DNA of 64,000 nt from Acanthornis magna (lineage: Eukaryota; Chordata; Aves; Passeriformes; Acanthizidae), in contig JAWUZG010000332.1 of the NCBI GenBank assembly GCA_036785705.1, forward strand, positions 1,674,001 through 1,738,000, written 5' to 3'. Below, piece after piece: positions 1 through 13,408 of the stretch. Below the pieces are notes generated by a model. It was given only the letters and a program-made list of their open reading frames with translations. It ran no database searches and was not told where the DNA came from. Each line of letters opens with the position of its first letter. Positions within the stretch are counted from its first letter, which is position 1. Made by a program: the position numbers and the translations under genes.

Positions 1-3000
1 GGTGCAGCAGAGAACACGTCAGGAGGGCTGGGGACAGTGACAGGGCTCGGCTGCACTGTAGCCCTCTTGCCATTCCGGAAGGTCTATGAGCCAAGATGAT
101 TCATAACACAAATATTTTTTGTTCTACACTTATTCTCCTTTTAAACGTGAAGGTGTGTGCAGGGAAGGTTGTGGTTTGTGGGGTTGTCTTCAAGCTATTG
201 TTTATTCTCAGAGTCACTGTGTCTTTTATAAGTTTGCATTTACATAAATAATGTCTCACAATGTTGCCACCTTTACATTGACGTGAAATGGGAAAGCAAC
301 ATGACTACTACTGTCTTACCATCTACTATAGAAAGCCAAAATATACCTAAGTATGGATTTCATCAAATTAATTTAAAATTATAAACTCAGCATAACTGGA
401 TTTTATTGGATTGTACCTTGCACCTGCCCACCTATTTTACTGGCAGATGGGTATAAGCTTACCTTTTTGAGCATGTACAGCAGAAGCAGCTCTGCTTCGT
501 GCAGATCCTTACTGACCCAGCTTGCTGTACCCCCTGGCAATCTGGTCCGTGCTTGTACACCACCAGGTTAATTACAGTCCTGTGAACATGTGCATTAAAG
601 CAATCTGCCTACTGCAAGAGAGATTTTTTTTTTTTTTTTTTTTGCTTTACAAGACTGCATCTTCTTATTTTTGAATATTGGCTTTGTCATAACTGTCATG
701 TGGCACATTTCACAGACAGTTGAAGTTCCCCTCACTTTAGCAGAAATCCAGCTTATTATGCAGATATCCACTTTTAAGGATGAGCATCTGCAGCTACTCA
801 AGACACAGAGATGCTGGTGAATGTGTCTGGACATCTTCATTTGTTGTGCTGTGTTGTCCCTGAGTAAATATGCAGAATATCTTGCAGTCGAGCAGTCGCA
901 ATGCAAAAAGAGAAACACGCTGGTGTTTTGTTGTGTGATAGGTGGCTGTGTGGCTGATTATAAAGCGTGTAGTTGAACCCAAGTGGAAGGAATTTTTTCT
1001 TTTAAAAAAAATATTCTAAATATTTGTCTTATCTCTCTTTCTTTTTGTCAATCTCCTTAGCAACAGAAACAGATGTTTCTTTTCTCTTAGTCATTACATT
1101 CAAAGAAAGTAGCTGCTTCAAAAATAATGAAAGCAATTCCTATGAATTGGGTAGCTATTAATTGTTGCCAAGATGTTTTAGGATGATAATAAGACATGCA
1201 ACAATTGGCTTTTTTCTTTAATTGAAATATAGCTATCTAGTTAACCTGTGCTAGTTAGGTGAGCTATAATCTATCTGCTCTTATAGTGCATTTGTTGTGT
1301 GATAAAGACAAGAGTGAGCTTGACTATTTCTGCTTGATTGAGGAGGTACATAGTATCAGTGTGCACCTAATGTTTTATTAATTTGCTACTTCAAAGCAAG
1401 TCGGTGAAGAGTTTGCCTTGAAGACAAAGAACTAAATATGCATGGCCTTACAAATATATATTTTTGTATGTCAATTTACAATATGAAATGGTATAATTAA
1501 TTCTAAACATGGACTTTGTTTTACAGTTATGCTCTTTCTCAAAATACTGTATATTTTTCTCTGGATTTTGATTGTACAATTTCAATCTCTTACTTGGTTT
1601 GAAAAGGGTTTACTGATCTGTAATCTTCATCTGTATGGCCAGGAGAGCATTCCTAATTCACAAGAAATTGGCACATGTAAGTGAGATTTAGAAAGAAATG
1701 AGTTAGGACTGCAGGATCAGGATATGGACTCGTCTCTGTATTCAAGAGAAACAGTTACCTGTGCAATTTGGAGGGGGAAGGACTTTTGATGCTGCCCTAG
1801 GCCTGAGTGACTGTCATTTAAGATAACTGTATGTGCATGGACCCATATACGTGCTTGAAAAACAGTGCAAAATATGAGCTTTCATTCTTGATAGTGTTAA
1901 TCTGCTTAGTTCATCACATGGAGATTTATAAGCAGAGTTGAGGGGGAAAGCAGTTGGTCCGATGGGTGAAATTGGGAAGCCTAAATCTCAGCTGGAGTTA
2001 AACTGGCTAAACGGGCTTGTCCTCTTTTACAAGCACATTTCCCTGCAGTGTGCAGTGTACAGCAGGAAAAGGAAAAGGAAAAGCCTTTGACTTGAATTTA
2101 CTCCAAGAACCGGCAAAACTCGAAGAAGGAAAAGGTAAAGAAGATTAGTGTTATGCCACAACCTTTAATCACATTTGTCCTCTCCCTGATGCTTTCCCTT
2201 TTCTTTGTCTCCCTCTGACCCTGAAAATAATAATTCTGATTAAGACTCCTTTTGCCATGTGTCGGTGGCAAAAATGGTTTAGTGAAGCTTTACCAAAGAA
2301 CCATCTGGAGCACGTATGAGGGCCAAGAACACAGAGAACTTCCTCCATGGAGGAACTGATGAGCTGGGAGGAGCAGTGAGCAGCAAACCCTGGCTGCAAC
2401 CCTTTGAACTGGCCAGCACATCAGACAGATGGGCAGGCTGCCCAAATGCTGGGGCCCTGGGAGCTGTAGGTAGCAGGCCATCCTCCCCCTTAGGTTTTGC
2501 TAAAGCACGAGTGGAGCCATCTGCATTGCAGTTAGGTGTGCAGAGCAATCAGAAAATACAAACACAGAACTGTCCCTGATTGCTCAGTATGTGCAGAATC
2601 TTTGTTGTGTGCTGGAGATGGGGCTGGTTCTCAGAGCTCCTCAGGGATGAGAGTTCTGCAGGAAGCTGAAGCAGCAAGGTTTGGGCAGGGCTCAAAGGGG
2701 AGAGCTTGAGTTTCAGGCAAGATGGGCACTGCTGCCTGTTCACCCCAGTGGAACTTCTGTGTATGGGTGAGGAGTTAGAGGTTTCTTGTGGGCAGACCTC
2801 GGAAGGGAAGGCTTTCATCAGTTGTGGCCAGGGACAGGGCTACAGAAATGACAGGTATTTTGATGCAGGAAAGAGTCTTAGAAAAGAACAAACCCTTGGT
2901 GTGCTGGTGTGTGGGCAGGCAGGCAGGCTGCAATGGGTGTCTGCTGCTCTGCAGGAGAGTCCGTGCCTCTGCCAGCTGCTAAAGTTACTGAAGTTAGATG

Positions 3001-6000
3001 GTATTCTCACTAAGTGGAGAGTTACTCAGTTTATTGCCAGTGAAACAAATATTGACACTATAAAATAAGAGTAACTAAATGAAATCTCACTGCCAGTGTT
3101 ATCTGTAAGTACAATTAAAACAGATATATGAACTCTTAAATCCTGCATTTCATGCCAGCCTTTGGTTTGTTGTGTTACTGCTGACTCTCTTCTAGTTGGA
3201 TTCTTGGAGTAGAAGGCCTTTTCTGAGAAGCAGAGATGGTGCAAATTCTTTTATGATAGTGCAAATAAGGCAATGAGGAAGCACTTTGTCACTTGGAGAA
3301 ATAATAGCCATCAGTATGGCTCCTTGCAAGATGTCCTGTTCTGCAGGAGTGCCTGAAGGTTGGTGACTGGGAAGTGCAAAAAGAGTAAGTTGGTTTGTCA
3401 TAAGAGCAGAAATTTCACTTACCTGGTGTCTCCTCTGCTGACCATCCAGCCATTTCAGATATTTCCCTTGGCAGCAGCTGTCTTGGTGTTTCCTGGGTTT
3501 TGGAAAATCACTTCTTACATATTGGTGCTCTTTTTGAATAAATGTGATGATTCCTACAGGGTATTTTAGAGGAAATTGCAGATTTTCTTTTGTCTTCACT
3601 GTGTGTTTGTTTCATATGCAAGCTATCTGTTACTGTCCACAGATTTGCTTACTTGCTTAAGAGAGAATTTAGAAGAAAGTGGCTGATTCTTTTATCATTA
3701 GAGTGGACTAAAAAAGAAACAGAGGCTAAAAAAGAAAGTGCTCTCAATGCCTACACAGTTTAATGGACACAGCTCTTCAAATGCTCCTGTAGCAAATGAG
3801 GATCTTTTTAACCTTCTTGGTGAATTACCCCTTAAGGCAAAATAGCAGATAATTCTGCAGCTCTTCATGATGTCTGTCCACAAGTTATTTTTAAAGACAG
3901 ATTTGTCGTGAAGAAGACTTCTTTGATATTGCAAGAATGAATTCCACGCAGTTTAGTGCTAGTGAGAATGGGACATGATATTTTATGTTTCAAGTCAAAT
4001 TCTGATTTAACTTGAAATTACTCCGGGTGGTAACAGAGAAATTATACATGCCAAATTAGTATTTTGAATTATATGTGAGAATATAGGGGTTAAATATGCA
4101 CTTTAACTGGACTGAATACTTATATCTGTTGAGGGTTTTTTCTGCATGAAAAATATGTGTAAGTTGTTGAATCAATATTCTTGACAGGACTGTTTCATCT
4201 GTGGTTTGTGTGTGGTTTGGTGGGGGCCAGGAGAGGATTGTTTTGGTTAGTTTGTTTGTTCTTAGTCTGATTTTTAATAAATAATCTGAAGTAATTGCCT
4301 TAGGTTGGTTGTGTCACAATGTTAGAACAGGCTCTTTGTCTGATGACACTGTTGAGAGTGTAGGGACACTACTCCTGTAATAAAGGAAATATATTAGAAA
4401 GAAAGTCATGAAGAGTAATTGCCTTCAGATTTTTGCCAACAACCACCCTAAGACTTCATAGTTATTCTAAGTTGGGGTAAATTTTCAGTAAAAATATTGC
4501 ATAAATTAGAATCACAGAACCCCAAATTACTTAGATACTGATTTTTATTTTTTTAATCTTATTCTAATGATTATTAATTACTGTGACAGATCAGTCACCC
4601 ACATATCAACACTAAAGATCACTTTTTATTATATATTCCCAGTATACTCTTAAAAGTCTTACTATTTTAAATAAACTTGTAATACAAACACCTTCACAGA
4701 ACTTACTGTTGTGTGGAATTCATTGTGCTCTCTAGAGAAGTGTAGAATCTGTGGAAAAATGCTTTTCATCCACCAAGGGGAAATAGGGAATTTGACAACG
4801 TGCATTTGTCTACAAAATGCGAAGCAATATCTGATGAAATATGCTTTGTCAATAAAATAAATTGCCAAACAAAATGTAATCCTTCCTCAAAATACGTTTA
4901 GCCTACACAGTGAAATAAGCCACTTCCACAAAGTGCATTTGGTTGCTTGAATTATTTTGATTTGCTGTCTATCAGAATCTGTAGATAGTATCTTGTGTCT
5001 TTTTTTTTTGTCAGACACTGTATATCAACCCTTTTTTATTACATGTAGATAAAATACATTTAATTTGAAGGTAGCCATTTGATAGGACACCTGAAGTGTT
5101 ATGACAATTCAGTTAGACGATACCATACCGTTTTGATTTTCAATGACAATTGCTTTTATATCAATCTCAAATTTAAAATATCTTCCTTGCATATATGGAA
5201 ACACATATGTGTATGGAGTTGGTTATAAATTTAAAGAAAATTTGAGGTCTGTTAAAAATAAACGTTTGGCTAAACAGAAATGAATGCTTAGCTTTTGCAT
5301 TTATGGAAACAAAAATACACAGTGCTACAATTGGAAAAGACATAGCAGCTCTGGTTCCTTCACCTTCTGTACAAATATTTTCCCAGTTGTGTCAGGAAGA
5401 AGCATAGATAGAAGTGTGCTTATTCTTATTGTATGTAACAAAGTAGAAATTACTTTTGTTTCAAAATGTTATTTCATGTACAGTAAATTAGAAGCCCTAT
5501 AGCTATACAGTATATATGGCAGTGAGTGAAAATGTACGTAGAAATTGGACTATTGATATTACTGGGCATTGTGTAGTGTTCCAGGAAGTGATTGCCTCCT
5601 TCCTTTCGCCTTCCAGCCAGGACGCTTCTCTTGGTAGCATTATTTGAATGGAATGGGACTGCCTGAATGAAATAATTAATGTAATATTGAGATATTTTTA
5701 CATTAATTTGGAGGGTGTTATTTCTCCTGTCCCTTCAGCTGCCATGTTCCTGAGCTAGCACAGTAATAATACATTATAAAATACACACGAGCACAGGACA
5801 TCAGAAAGATTTGACAGAGAACGCACTGGGCAAGCAGCAGGGTAATCTATATGTGACATATAGGAGCTGTTTTTCTCTGAACAACTTAATCACTGAAATG
5901 AGAGATGAGCCCAAGTACCTGAGGATAGCTTGGGTACTTGGGTAAATGTCAGAGCTGTTGCATTTTCCTCTATTTTAATGTAAATCAGGATTGCTCACTC

Positions 6001-7857
6001 TTTCCTCATGTGATTTAACACAGTAAATCTTTATGGGAGCTGTCTGAAAATTAATAGCTGTTGTAGAAGAAACTATGTAATAGAGCTTTAAATTACGGTT
6101 TTGAATTATGTATCATTTAATATTTTATTGCGTAATTGTATATAGCACAACTAATGAAACACCAATTAAAAAAAGAAGTAATTATTTTTAAAATGTAGCT
6201 ATTGAACATCAACCCATTCTTTTTGCTTCAGCTTGTTAGTGCACCAGTGATTAATTTACAATTATGCTTCCCCCTTAATCTATTGTACGGTTTAAATAAC
6301 CTGAGTAGCATTGTTTTATGTGAGTTTGGGAGTCGGGGGTACTAGGAGAGATTAGGACTGCAAACTTGGTCTTGAAGCCTTTTTAGCTTCTGTGTATGAG
6401 ATAACAAATTTTATGAATTGGTGTTTTCTACATCTCTGGCAACTTCAACCTAAATTTTGAACTTTCTCACCATGTCTGCTGACTTTTATTAAAGGGTAAG
6501 AGATCTCAGAGATAACTAATTTCCTGCAAGATGGCAGAGAATTTTAAATGCATGTATGAGGGGGGACCTCTCAGAAGACAGAACTGATTTCAAAATGCCT
6601 CATCTTTAGAAAAGCGCAGGGAGGGCACCAAAGTCAATCAATCAAACACAAACAAGCACCTTATATATCTGACCAGCAACTGAATTTCATCACTTCCATT
6701 GCTCGCAGAATTAACAGCTTTTATTGAGAAATCAGCAACGCATGGTTTCATCATGGGGGGTTTTAAAAATGCATGTAGTGTTTGGGTTTTGTGGCGTTCT
6801 TTTGTAGTTTGCATATCTTGCTTTCTACTAAATTTTCTATCAATATCTCACTTTAAATGTTGAGTTTTCGTGAAAAATTAATATAAATAGTGAGGAAAAG
6901 TAACTGAAAATGTGTATGGGCCTGATAAAATTTGGTGAGGTTGTAGTGTAACTGTAGATAATTCTATATCCGGTCTCTGAGGTAGCCTCTTGCAGACTGT
7001 GCTGTCTATTTGCCCTTGGATGAAGAAGTAAAGAAGTATCAAATTCTTTCACATTATATTGAAATTGATTAGAGATAAAGAATATTTGAGTTTAATTAGT
7101 TTTAAGGAAGCCTAATAATTGGAAGGCAAAAATGACTGGTATTTCAATCCCTGTGTTCAAAGTGCATAGAAAATGCTGGAATTTTCTCCAGGTTAACATT
7201 GTATTTAAGCATTCTAGTTGTTTCACAAAGAGAAAAGAAATGTGCCTGTTCATTTGGGTTTATGAATAAGGTGGTATTACAGACAGAAAAATGGATGTAC
7301 TTCAGGAATAAAATGTCCTGCATGAATTATTAAAATACATTTCTAAAATCTTGAAATGATGAATATTAAAGCAGATTTATACATACTGTGTTAGTGTTTT
7401 GTGGCAGCTGGTTAAAGTTATAAAAATCAATGATTTTATTTTTATATTTTTTGATCCTGTGCCATTCTGTATAATGTGCTGTCCCAAGGCTTTGTGTCAC
7501 TTAATTCCTTGTTGCAGCAGTTTCTTGCACTTGGGTTATGTTCTTTGAAGGAACGAACCAGCCTATTCCTCAGTGATACCCAACCATATCTTCTGCTGAT
7601 CACTGACACAAACTGCATGAAAAGTGCTATAAAGAGTTGCTGATCCTGAGCATCACCTGCTCTCATCATCCATCATCACCAGCCCCAAACCTCTCCATGT
7701 CACCTCTCACTAACAGCAAGATAAGTTGATTTATAAATCTTCGTTGCCAAGTGAACCAGGATCTTATTTGCTGTTACAAATTAGTCAATTACTGGATTTG
7801 TTTATAGCACTGTAAGAACAACAACATTTCTAGATGGACTTTTATGAGCAGTTAGAA
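1..7857. other. Non-coding AT-rich tract, no gene recognised
   Basis: No frame in this stretch shows a recognisable protein family, and the longest frames (about 135 codons, minus strand near 3192-3599) overlap frames on the other strand and look like chance. Contents seen directly are a T20 run at 624-643, three copies of GGAAAA near 2064-2082, a short GGCA-type microsatellite near 2914-2928, and a somewhat GC-richer patch at about 2300-2980. The block at about 6060-6320 is very AT-rich, with many TAAT-type homeobox-core words. It could be a conserved element, but nothing in the sequence alone proves that. Confidence 0.7.
624..643. repeat. Poly-T run (T20)
   Basis: Twenty consecutive T on the plus strand. 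Read on the minus strand this could be the A-tail of a retroposed copy, but no AATAAA-type signal or gene-like sequence lies beside it, so it is called a simple mononucleotide repeat. Confidence 0.9.
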
Positions 7858-7928
7858 GATTATACAAGTCTTATAAGCAGTTATATATAAGATTTGTATA
7901 ATCAGTAAGTTACGCCAGTAACTTACTG
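7858..7928. repeat. Two abutting inverted repeats (double hairpin)
   Basis: The first inverted repeat has 18-base arms at 7858-7875 and 7886-7903 around a 10-base loop. Seventeen of 18 positions are complementary, and the remaining one would be a G-U pair in RNA. The second repeat shares base 7903 with the first. It has perfect 11-base arms (CAGTAAGTTAC at 7903-7913 and its complement at 7918-7928) and a GCCA loop. Two such stems back to back are unlikely in a short stretch by chance. Possible explanations are a cruciform-prone sequence, the end of a small inverted-repeat transposon, or a structured transcript. No known family is recognised. Confidence 0.8.
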
Positions 7929-10900
7929 AAGACCTGTCCTCAAAAACTTGCACAGGATACTGCAAGGACTTTGGATTGAAAGATACTCTGTACCTATTTC
8001 TGTCTGGTTTTTAGTGCATTTTTCATTATCTGACATGCCAGAGTAACTTTTGTCAGTTTTCAGTGCAGTTTCTCTGTGTTTCATGGCATGGCCTCTTCCC
8101 TGAAGCTCTTAGCCAGCTCTTTTAATCTGAGCTTTTCTCTGTGGTGGCTTTGCAACTTCTTGTGTTGATACGGACAAGCTGCATTTGTACTATAAGCCTG
8201 TGTTTGTTCCTCAGTAGAGAGCAAATTATTGCATAACATGGTAAGTGCCTTAAACTGTAGTTTTTGGTGTGAACTAGAAATTTTCTTCCTTCCTTTGACT
8301 GACATTTTTTGTCACAAAAGTTGTCAGGGACCAGTGGTCCTCGAAGTGATGAAGCTTAGTGCTTTGGTTTCCTGGTCTGTCTGACTAGGCTTGCAGTGTC
8401 CATTGTGGATGCAGGAATGATGTGCCCTCAAACTGGCGCAGTGATAATGCACACCTCTGGATTTCTCTCCTTGTGTCGTGTATGCACCATGCTTCAGTTG
8501 CTGTAGATTTGGGGATTTTTTAAGTGCTTTAGTGTACTTTCATGGCTACATTTTCAAATGGCTGTTTTTGAATTTCCCTTCTGTGTCACTGTGCCTGTGT
8601 AGGAAGGGGGCCCAGGGAGCAGTGCCTCATAGCATAGTGTCTGTGCGTTCCCCTGACTTGCCCCGTTTCTCACCAATAATTGTCAGAGTTGATTTGGAAA
8701 GAGTAATCAGAACCAGGAATTAGAGGCACCACAACTGAGATAGCTTCATTTGCAGTCTTTCTCTGTCAGTCAAGGGGGCTCTGGCTACACTGGGGTAAAA
8801 TTATATTATTGTTTTCTAGCAATAACCTTTACAGTGTGTGTTGAAGACAGAATGTTAGAACTAGAATTTTGAGACAATTTGGTTTGTTTCTTTTTATATC
8901 AAGATCCTTTATGAAAAATGGCTGTTTAAAAGTTGAGAAAATGTGTAATATTTGTGGAAATCAAATGATTCTTGATAGAGCTGGGAGGATTCAGTTCTTG
9001 GGAAGGGTAACTGCAGGCTTAATCCATAACTTAGATGAATCATTTGGAAATGAAAGTCATAATAAATGTTCATTTAATTAGTTTTGCAGAGGAACAAAAA
9101 ATAGCAAGAAACATTGACATTAAAAGAAGTATAATTTTAAATTAAGCTCTAAATGAGAATTGCCGTATTGATAAGTTGAACAAAAGCAACTGTCTAAGGA
9201 GGATTCAAAAAGCAATGTGTACAATTTATCAGAGTGAAATAACTTTGTGCAAACGTGTATTTTGGCAAATTATTGAAATGAGCATTATGAATGCTTTTTT
9301 GAATGGAGTGATATGCAAGCCTTCATCTAGGAGTTAATATATCACCTGTAAAACGGAGCAGTAATCTCCATGCAACTTCCAACAATATGAGTCTAATTGC
9401 AGAAAGACCAAAACATAGCCTTCAAATTAAGGCAGGGAGCTTACAAGAAAAATTGAATATCCAGAAAATAAATGGATAAGCGGAAGAGATGAACTTAGTC
9501 ATGTAAGAATGGAAATTAGCTCACGTGAGGTTGCTTATTATGAGTTTTATATTAATATAAGACTATTATGTAATGATTGGTACATGAACCTATTTATTTT
9601 TTAAACATAAATTTGTTCTGAAGGAGTATCATTGACCTTATGTCCTGAGGAGTTGCATGTCATGTTCCTTTAAGTGTGAGGCTGTACAAGTAGTGTGATG
9701 CAAACCCACAGTTAAGAAAGCAATTTGTTAAACTAAGCAAGACTTTGTATCTTCTAAATGTTTTGTTATCAAAATCTACCAAACAACATAAATATATACC
9801 AATGCTTGCTGTTCTGATCCTTACAGTTTGGGTCCATTTTTTTTACAGGTGTTTGTTTTGTGTAGGGACAGTCCAGTTGATGCCATGTTCAGATGCAACA
9901 TCTCAGTTTGCATCTCTCATTTAAAAAGAAATATTTCCAGCTCAAAATCAAATTCCTTCTAGTATGGATAATTAAGTTCATGGCTGCAAATGACAAATGC
10001 TCAACCAAACCAAGATATTTCATATCTGAAGCATTGCTGTAGCAAAGGAAGCAGTGAATAACAACTGCCCTGTGTAATAGAAGAGAAGGTAGTTTGAAGT
10101 CTTGAAAGCAGGAGAGATGTGAAGTAGTTATTGACGTGAATGAGTAATTGATTGATCGGGTAATAACTATCCTAATTTAAACCTGACAAGGAAATTGATA
10201 GTTGATATTGTTAAATATCCTCTAATGAGGCAGAAAGGAGATGGAAGAAAGGCAAGAGTGGTGTGAGTCTGGTGTGAGAGTGCCTTTGATAAACAAATGC
10301 AATATGGAATGACTGAGAAACAATGGGAGATGGTAAAAGGTACAATTTTCCAGTTGTTTTTTAGACTGTAAGCATTGAGTGCAGCATATATAGTGGAGGA
10401 AAATGAGAGAAATTACTGAAACTAGGAAAACATGGCATTATCCAGTATTTGCAGAGAGTCTGCATGTGCCCTGCATTGTTATTACATCCTAATTATTTTA
10501 AATGAGCTCTATAAAAGCTTTATGTCATTCCTAAACTTCATGGTGAGTTTAAGCATCTGGGTTTGGATTTTTTTGTTGTGTGGTTTTTTGCTTGCTTTTT
10601 CTCACATCAGGTACATGGGATTTGCAAATAATTAATAGATTTAACACATTAAAAATGTTAGTGTTCAATTCCCACTTCTAGGTAAGTTCTTGCACAGAAC
10701 TGTGCGTGTGAAAGAGATCATAAAAACAACAATAACTTCAATTTACCGATTATTTGCTTTCACTTACATTATTGTTGGTATAGTGTCAAAATACCAGAGA
10801 AAAGAAGGCAAAAGTTACTGCTTCTTGCTGTTGTTTAATATATGCTTGTAATTTGGTAACCTGCTCTCCAGGGTAATTAAAGATGTAGTTTATTCCCAGA

Positions 10901-13180
10901 ATTCTAAGGGAAAATATCAGAAAAATTTTGCTGAAGGACCAGACTGTGCATTAGCCCCTAAGTATAAGGAAATAAATTTATGGCTTGTAATAATTGTGAT
11001 AATCATTGTGCTTGGGTAACTAAGAACCCTTTATTGATCATGTTAATTATTAACAGCTATTGAAGAAGCATTCTAAAAATGCTCACAAAATGAATCTGCT
11101 GTACCACGTTTTTATTGTCTGGATTTCTTAATGAAAATAATTTAAAGTAATATTTGAGTTAAAATCAAATATAATTTGAATTATTATATAAAAAAGAAGT
11201 ACTCAATTGCATAATTTTGACTAAAGAGCCTGTGCTACATCAGAATTTGTGCATAGATAGCAAAAAGAAAAGGAATAGCAGTCCTAATTAGGATGATCAT
11301 GTGTCCCATGTGATTAGAATTTTTTTTTTTTTACCCCAATGTAAATTCCAGTTGCTTGAAATGGAAGTTTTGTGTGTTTCTAAAATTAACCAAAGCTAAA
11401 CTGTGTTTTACAAGTTGGAATAGTTAACATGTTATCACACTACTTTTTTTTTGTAACAATTGCCTTGGAAAAATGGGAATTTTGAGTGGCTTTTATAGGG
11501 TGCTCCAGTGGGGCTTAATGTAATTAAGAAACATCACTGTGATACAGATCACACTCAGTTATAATAGTGGCCATTATGGAGGCAGAGAATGCCAAAAATA
11601 AAGTCATGAGAATCCAATCTTATGTCCGTAGTAGAAAGAACAAATACCATGGAAGTAGTACGGTACCCATAGTATATTGAAAAATTATTTGATAATCATG
11701 AAAATATGCTCTGATGGCAAAATTACTCAAGATCTTTGTGTGTCACAGAACTTAATGATTTGGTCTACAAAAGTCTTACTGTTTTTAGGAGTTTCATATA
11801 GAAATTTGTGTGCTAGAGGACATGGGCTGTGCCATAGCTTAAGTGAGCCCTGTGAGTGCAGTTGTAAAACAGTGTGTCATATGTGATTTTTAACAGCAAT
11901 CCTCTTGCAAGAGAAAAAGAGAATGTTCTAATGGAAGTGAAACAATGCAAGTGATGAAACACATGCTCAAATATGCACATTTTTGGGAATTATGTGAATG
12001 AGGAAAAAATTATGGTGATATCTCAGTTGCTTCCATCATCTTGGTTTGAAATTATTTTCTTTTATCAATACATTTTTTGGGAGATAATGACATCTCCCGA
12101 ACCAATCAGTTCCTATTGCCAGTGGCACTGAGCTCCTGTTAGCACCCTGTGGAACCATCAGATCAGATCAAGTGAATTAATCTGTGACACAGCACAGTGA
12201 GGAACAGCAGCATTTATCATCTCTGAGGTCACCCCTCACAGCAGCAGTGCCAGAGCTGCAGTCCCTGCTCATCACAGCACTTTTCACCGAGTGAATGATC
12301 TGGATGGCCCATGTGTGCCTCCTTTGTGCCTCCTTGGCTTTTAGTGCTCTTGATAATGAGGGGTGCACAGCACTGGCACTGCGAAACAGTCTGGTTTGGT
12401 TCTTAGGTTTGGAATGGAATGCCCTGTGGGAACATGAAATTTTAGAAACTAGAGGTCAGAAAATTCAGGCCGTAGATAAAATGACATATCTTGCAAGACT
12501 GCAACAGCAGGAAGAAAATACAAAATATGAAACAACCAAGCAAAGCACAAAACTTTCTCAATATGGTAAAAAACACCATAGGCAGGTTAGTTAACTAGTT
12601 AAGTAGGCAGACTCTACATGGACTCAAAGACTGTGACTTTTCCAGCTACTCACTAGGAAAATGGTATATTCCTTCTGCTCAGCCTTGTAGCTGGGGCACT
12701 TTTAAGAGCAGAAGATGAGGAATGTTTATTTTAAGGATGTTTGTCCTTGTGCCTTAATGTGATGATGCTGTTGGTCTGTGCTGTTTTCCTTGCTTCTTCC
12801 TGTCCTCACTTCTAGATTTTAGACTGACTTCCTCCACATTAGACAAAATTCCAATCAATCAAGAATCAAGTCTAATGTGATTATCATCATAGGAAGATCT
12901 GTGATTGTAAAGGTTTCAAGTACCATTTTTCCTTAATGGTCTGCTTCTCTTAAGGATTTTCTTTTAGAAAAAAAAATATATAAAAGAACAAAAAAATCAC
13001 CCTCATGAGTGTGCCCAAGTTTCAAAGAAATCAAACTATGCTGTAATTTGTCTCCTATATAGCAGAGAATTCAGCTGTAATATAGCTAGGTTGTTAAAAC
13101 TACACTTTCTGATAGAAATTTTAACATTTGAAATATAATGCTGGAAGATAAAAGATGATAAAAACATGAGATAAAATTAC
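7929..13180. other. Non-coding AT-rich tract
   Basis: Nothing in this stretch is recognisable as a gene. Frames are short (all under 100 codons) and carry no motif. A T-rich run lies near 11321-11333 and a 14-base AT palindrome near 9546. At 12120-12400 the sequence becomes more GC-rich and codes a chance frame on each strand. I see no repeat family in it. Confidence 0.7.
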
Positions 13181-13408
13181 TGTTGTTTTTGGGCGGTTTT
13201 GTTGGGTTTTTGTGGTTTTTTTTGTTGGGTATTTTGTTGGTTGGTTTGGTTTTTGGTTGGTTGGTTGGTTTTTTTTGGGGGGTTGGGGTTTTTTGGTTTC
13301 TGGTTTTTGGGGGTTTTTGTTTTTTTGTTTGTTTGTTTTTCTGTGTGGTTTTTTGTTGGCTTTTTCTGGTTGGTTGGTTTGGTTTTGGTTTGGATTTTTT
13401 TTTTTTGT
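13181..13408. repeat. G/T-only low-complexity tract
   Basis: In 228 bases of the plus strand only seven are A or C. The tract is built from irregular runs such as GGTT, GGTTT, TTTTG and G4-G6, so it is a strand-asymmetric degenerate simple repeat rather than a single-period microsatellite. It opens long artificial frames on both strands: F/G/W/V-rich on plus, and K/P/N/T/Q-rich on minus at 13086-13472. These should not be called genes. The clustered G-runs near 13277-13312 could fold as a weak G-quadruplex on the plus strand, which is inference. Confidence 0.9.

Noticed and set aside
463..579. Possible minus-strand exon with donor AAAAG/GTAAGC
   Set aside because: The donor is good, but the acceptor at 580-581 lacks a pyrimidine tract, and the most protein-like frame has a stop inside the interval.
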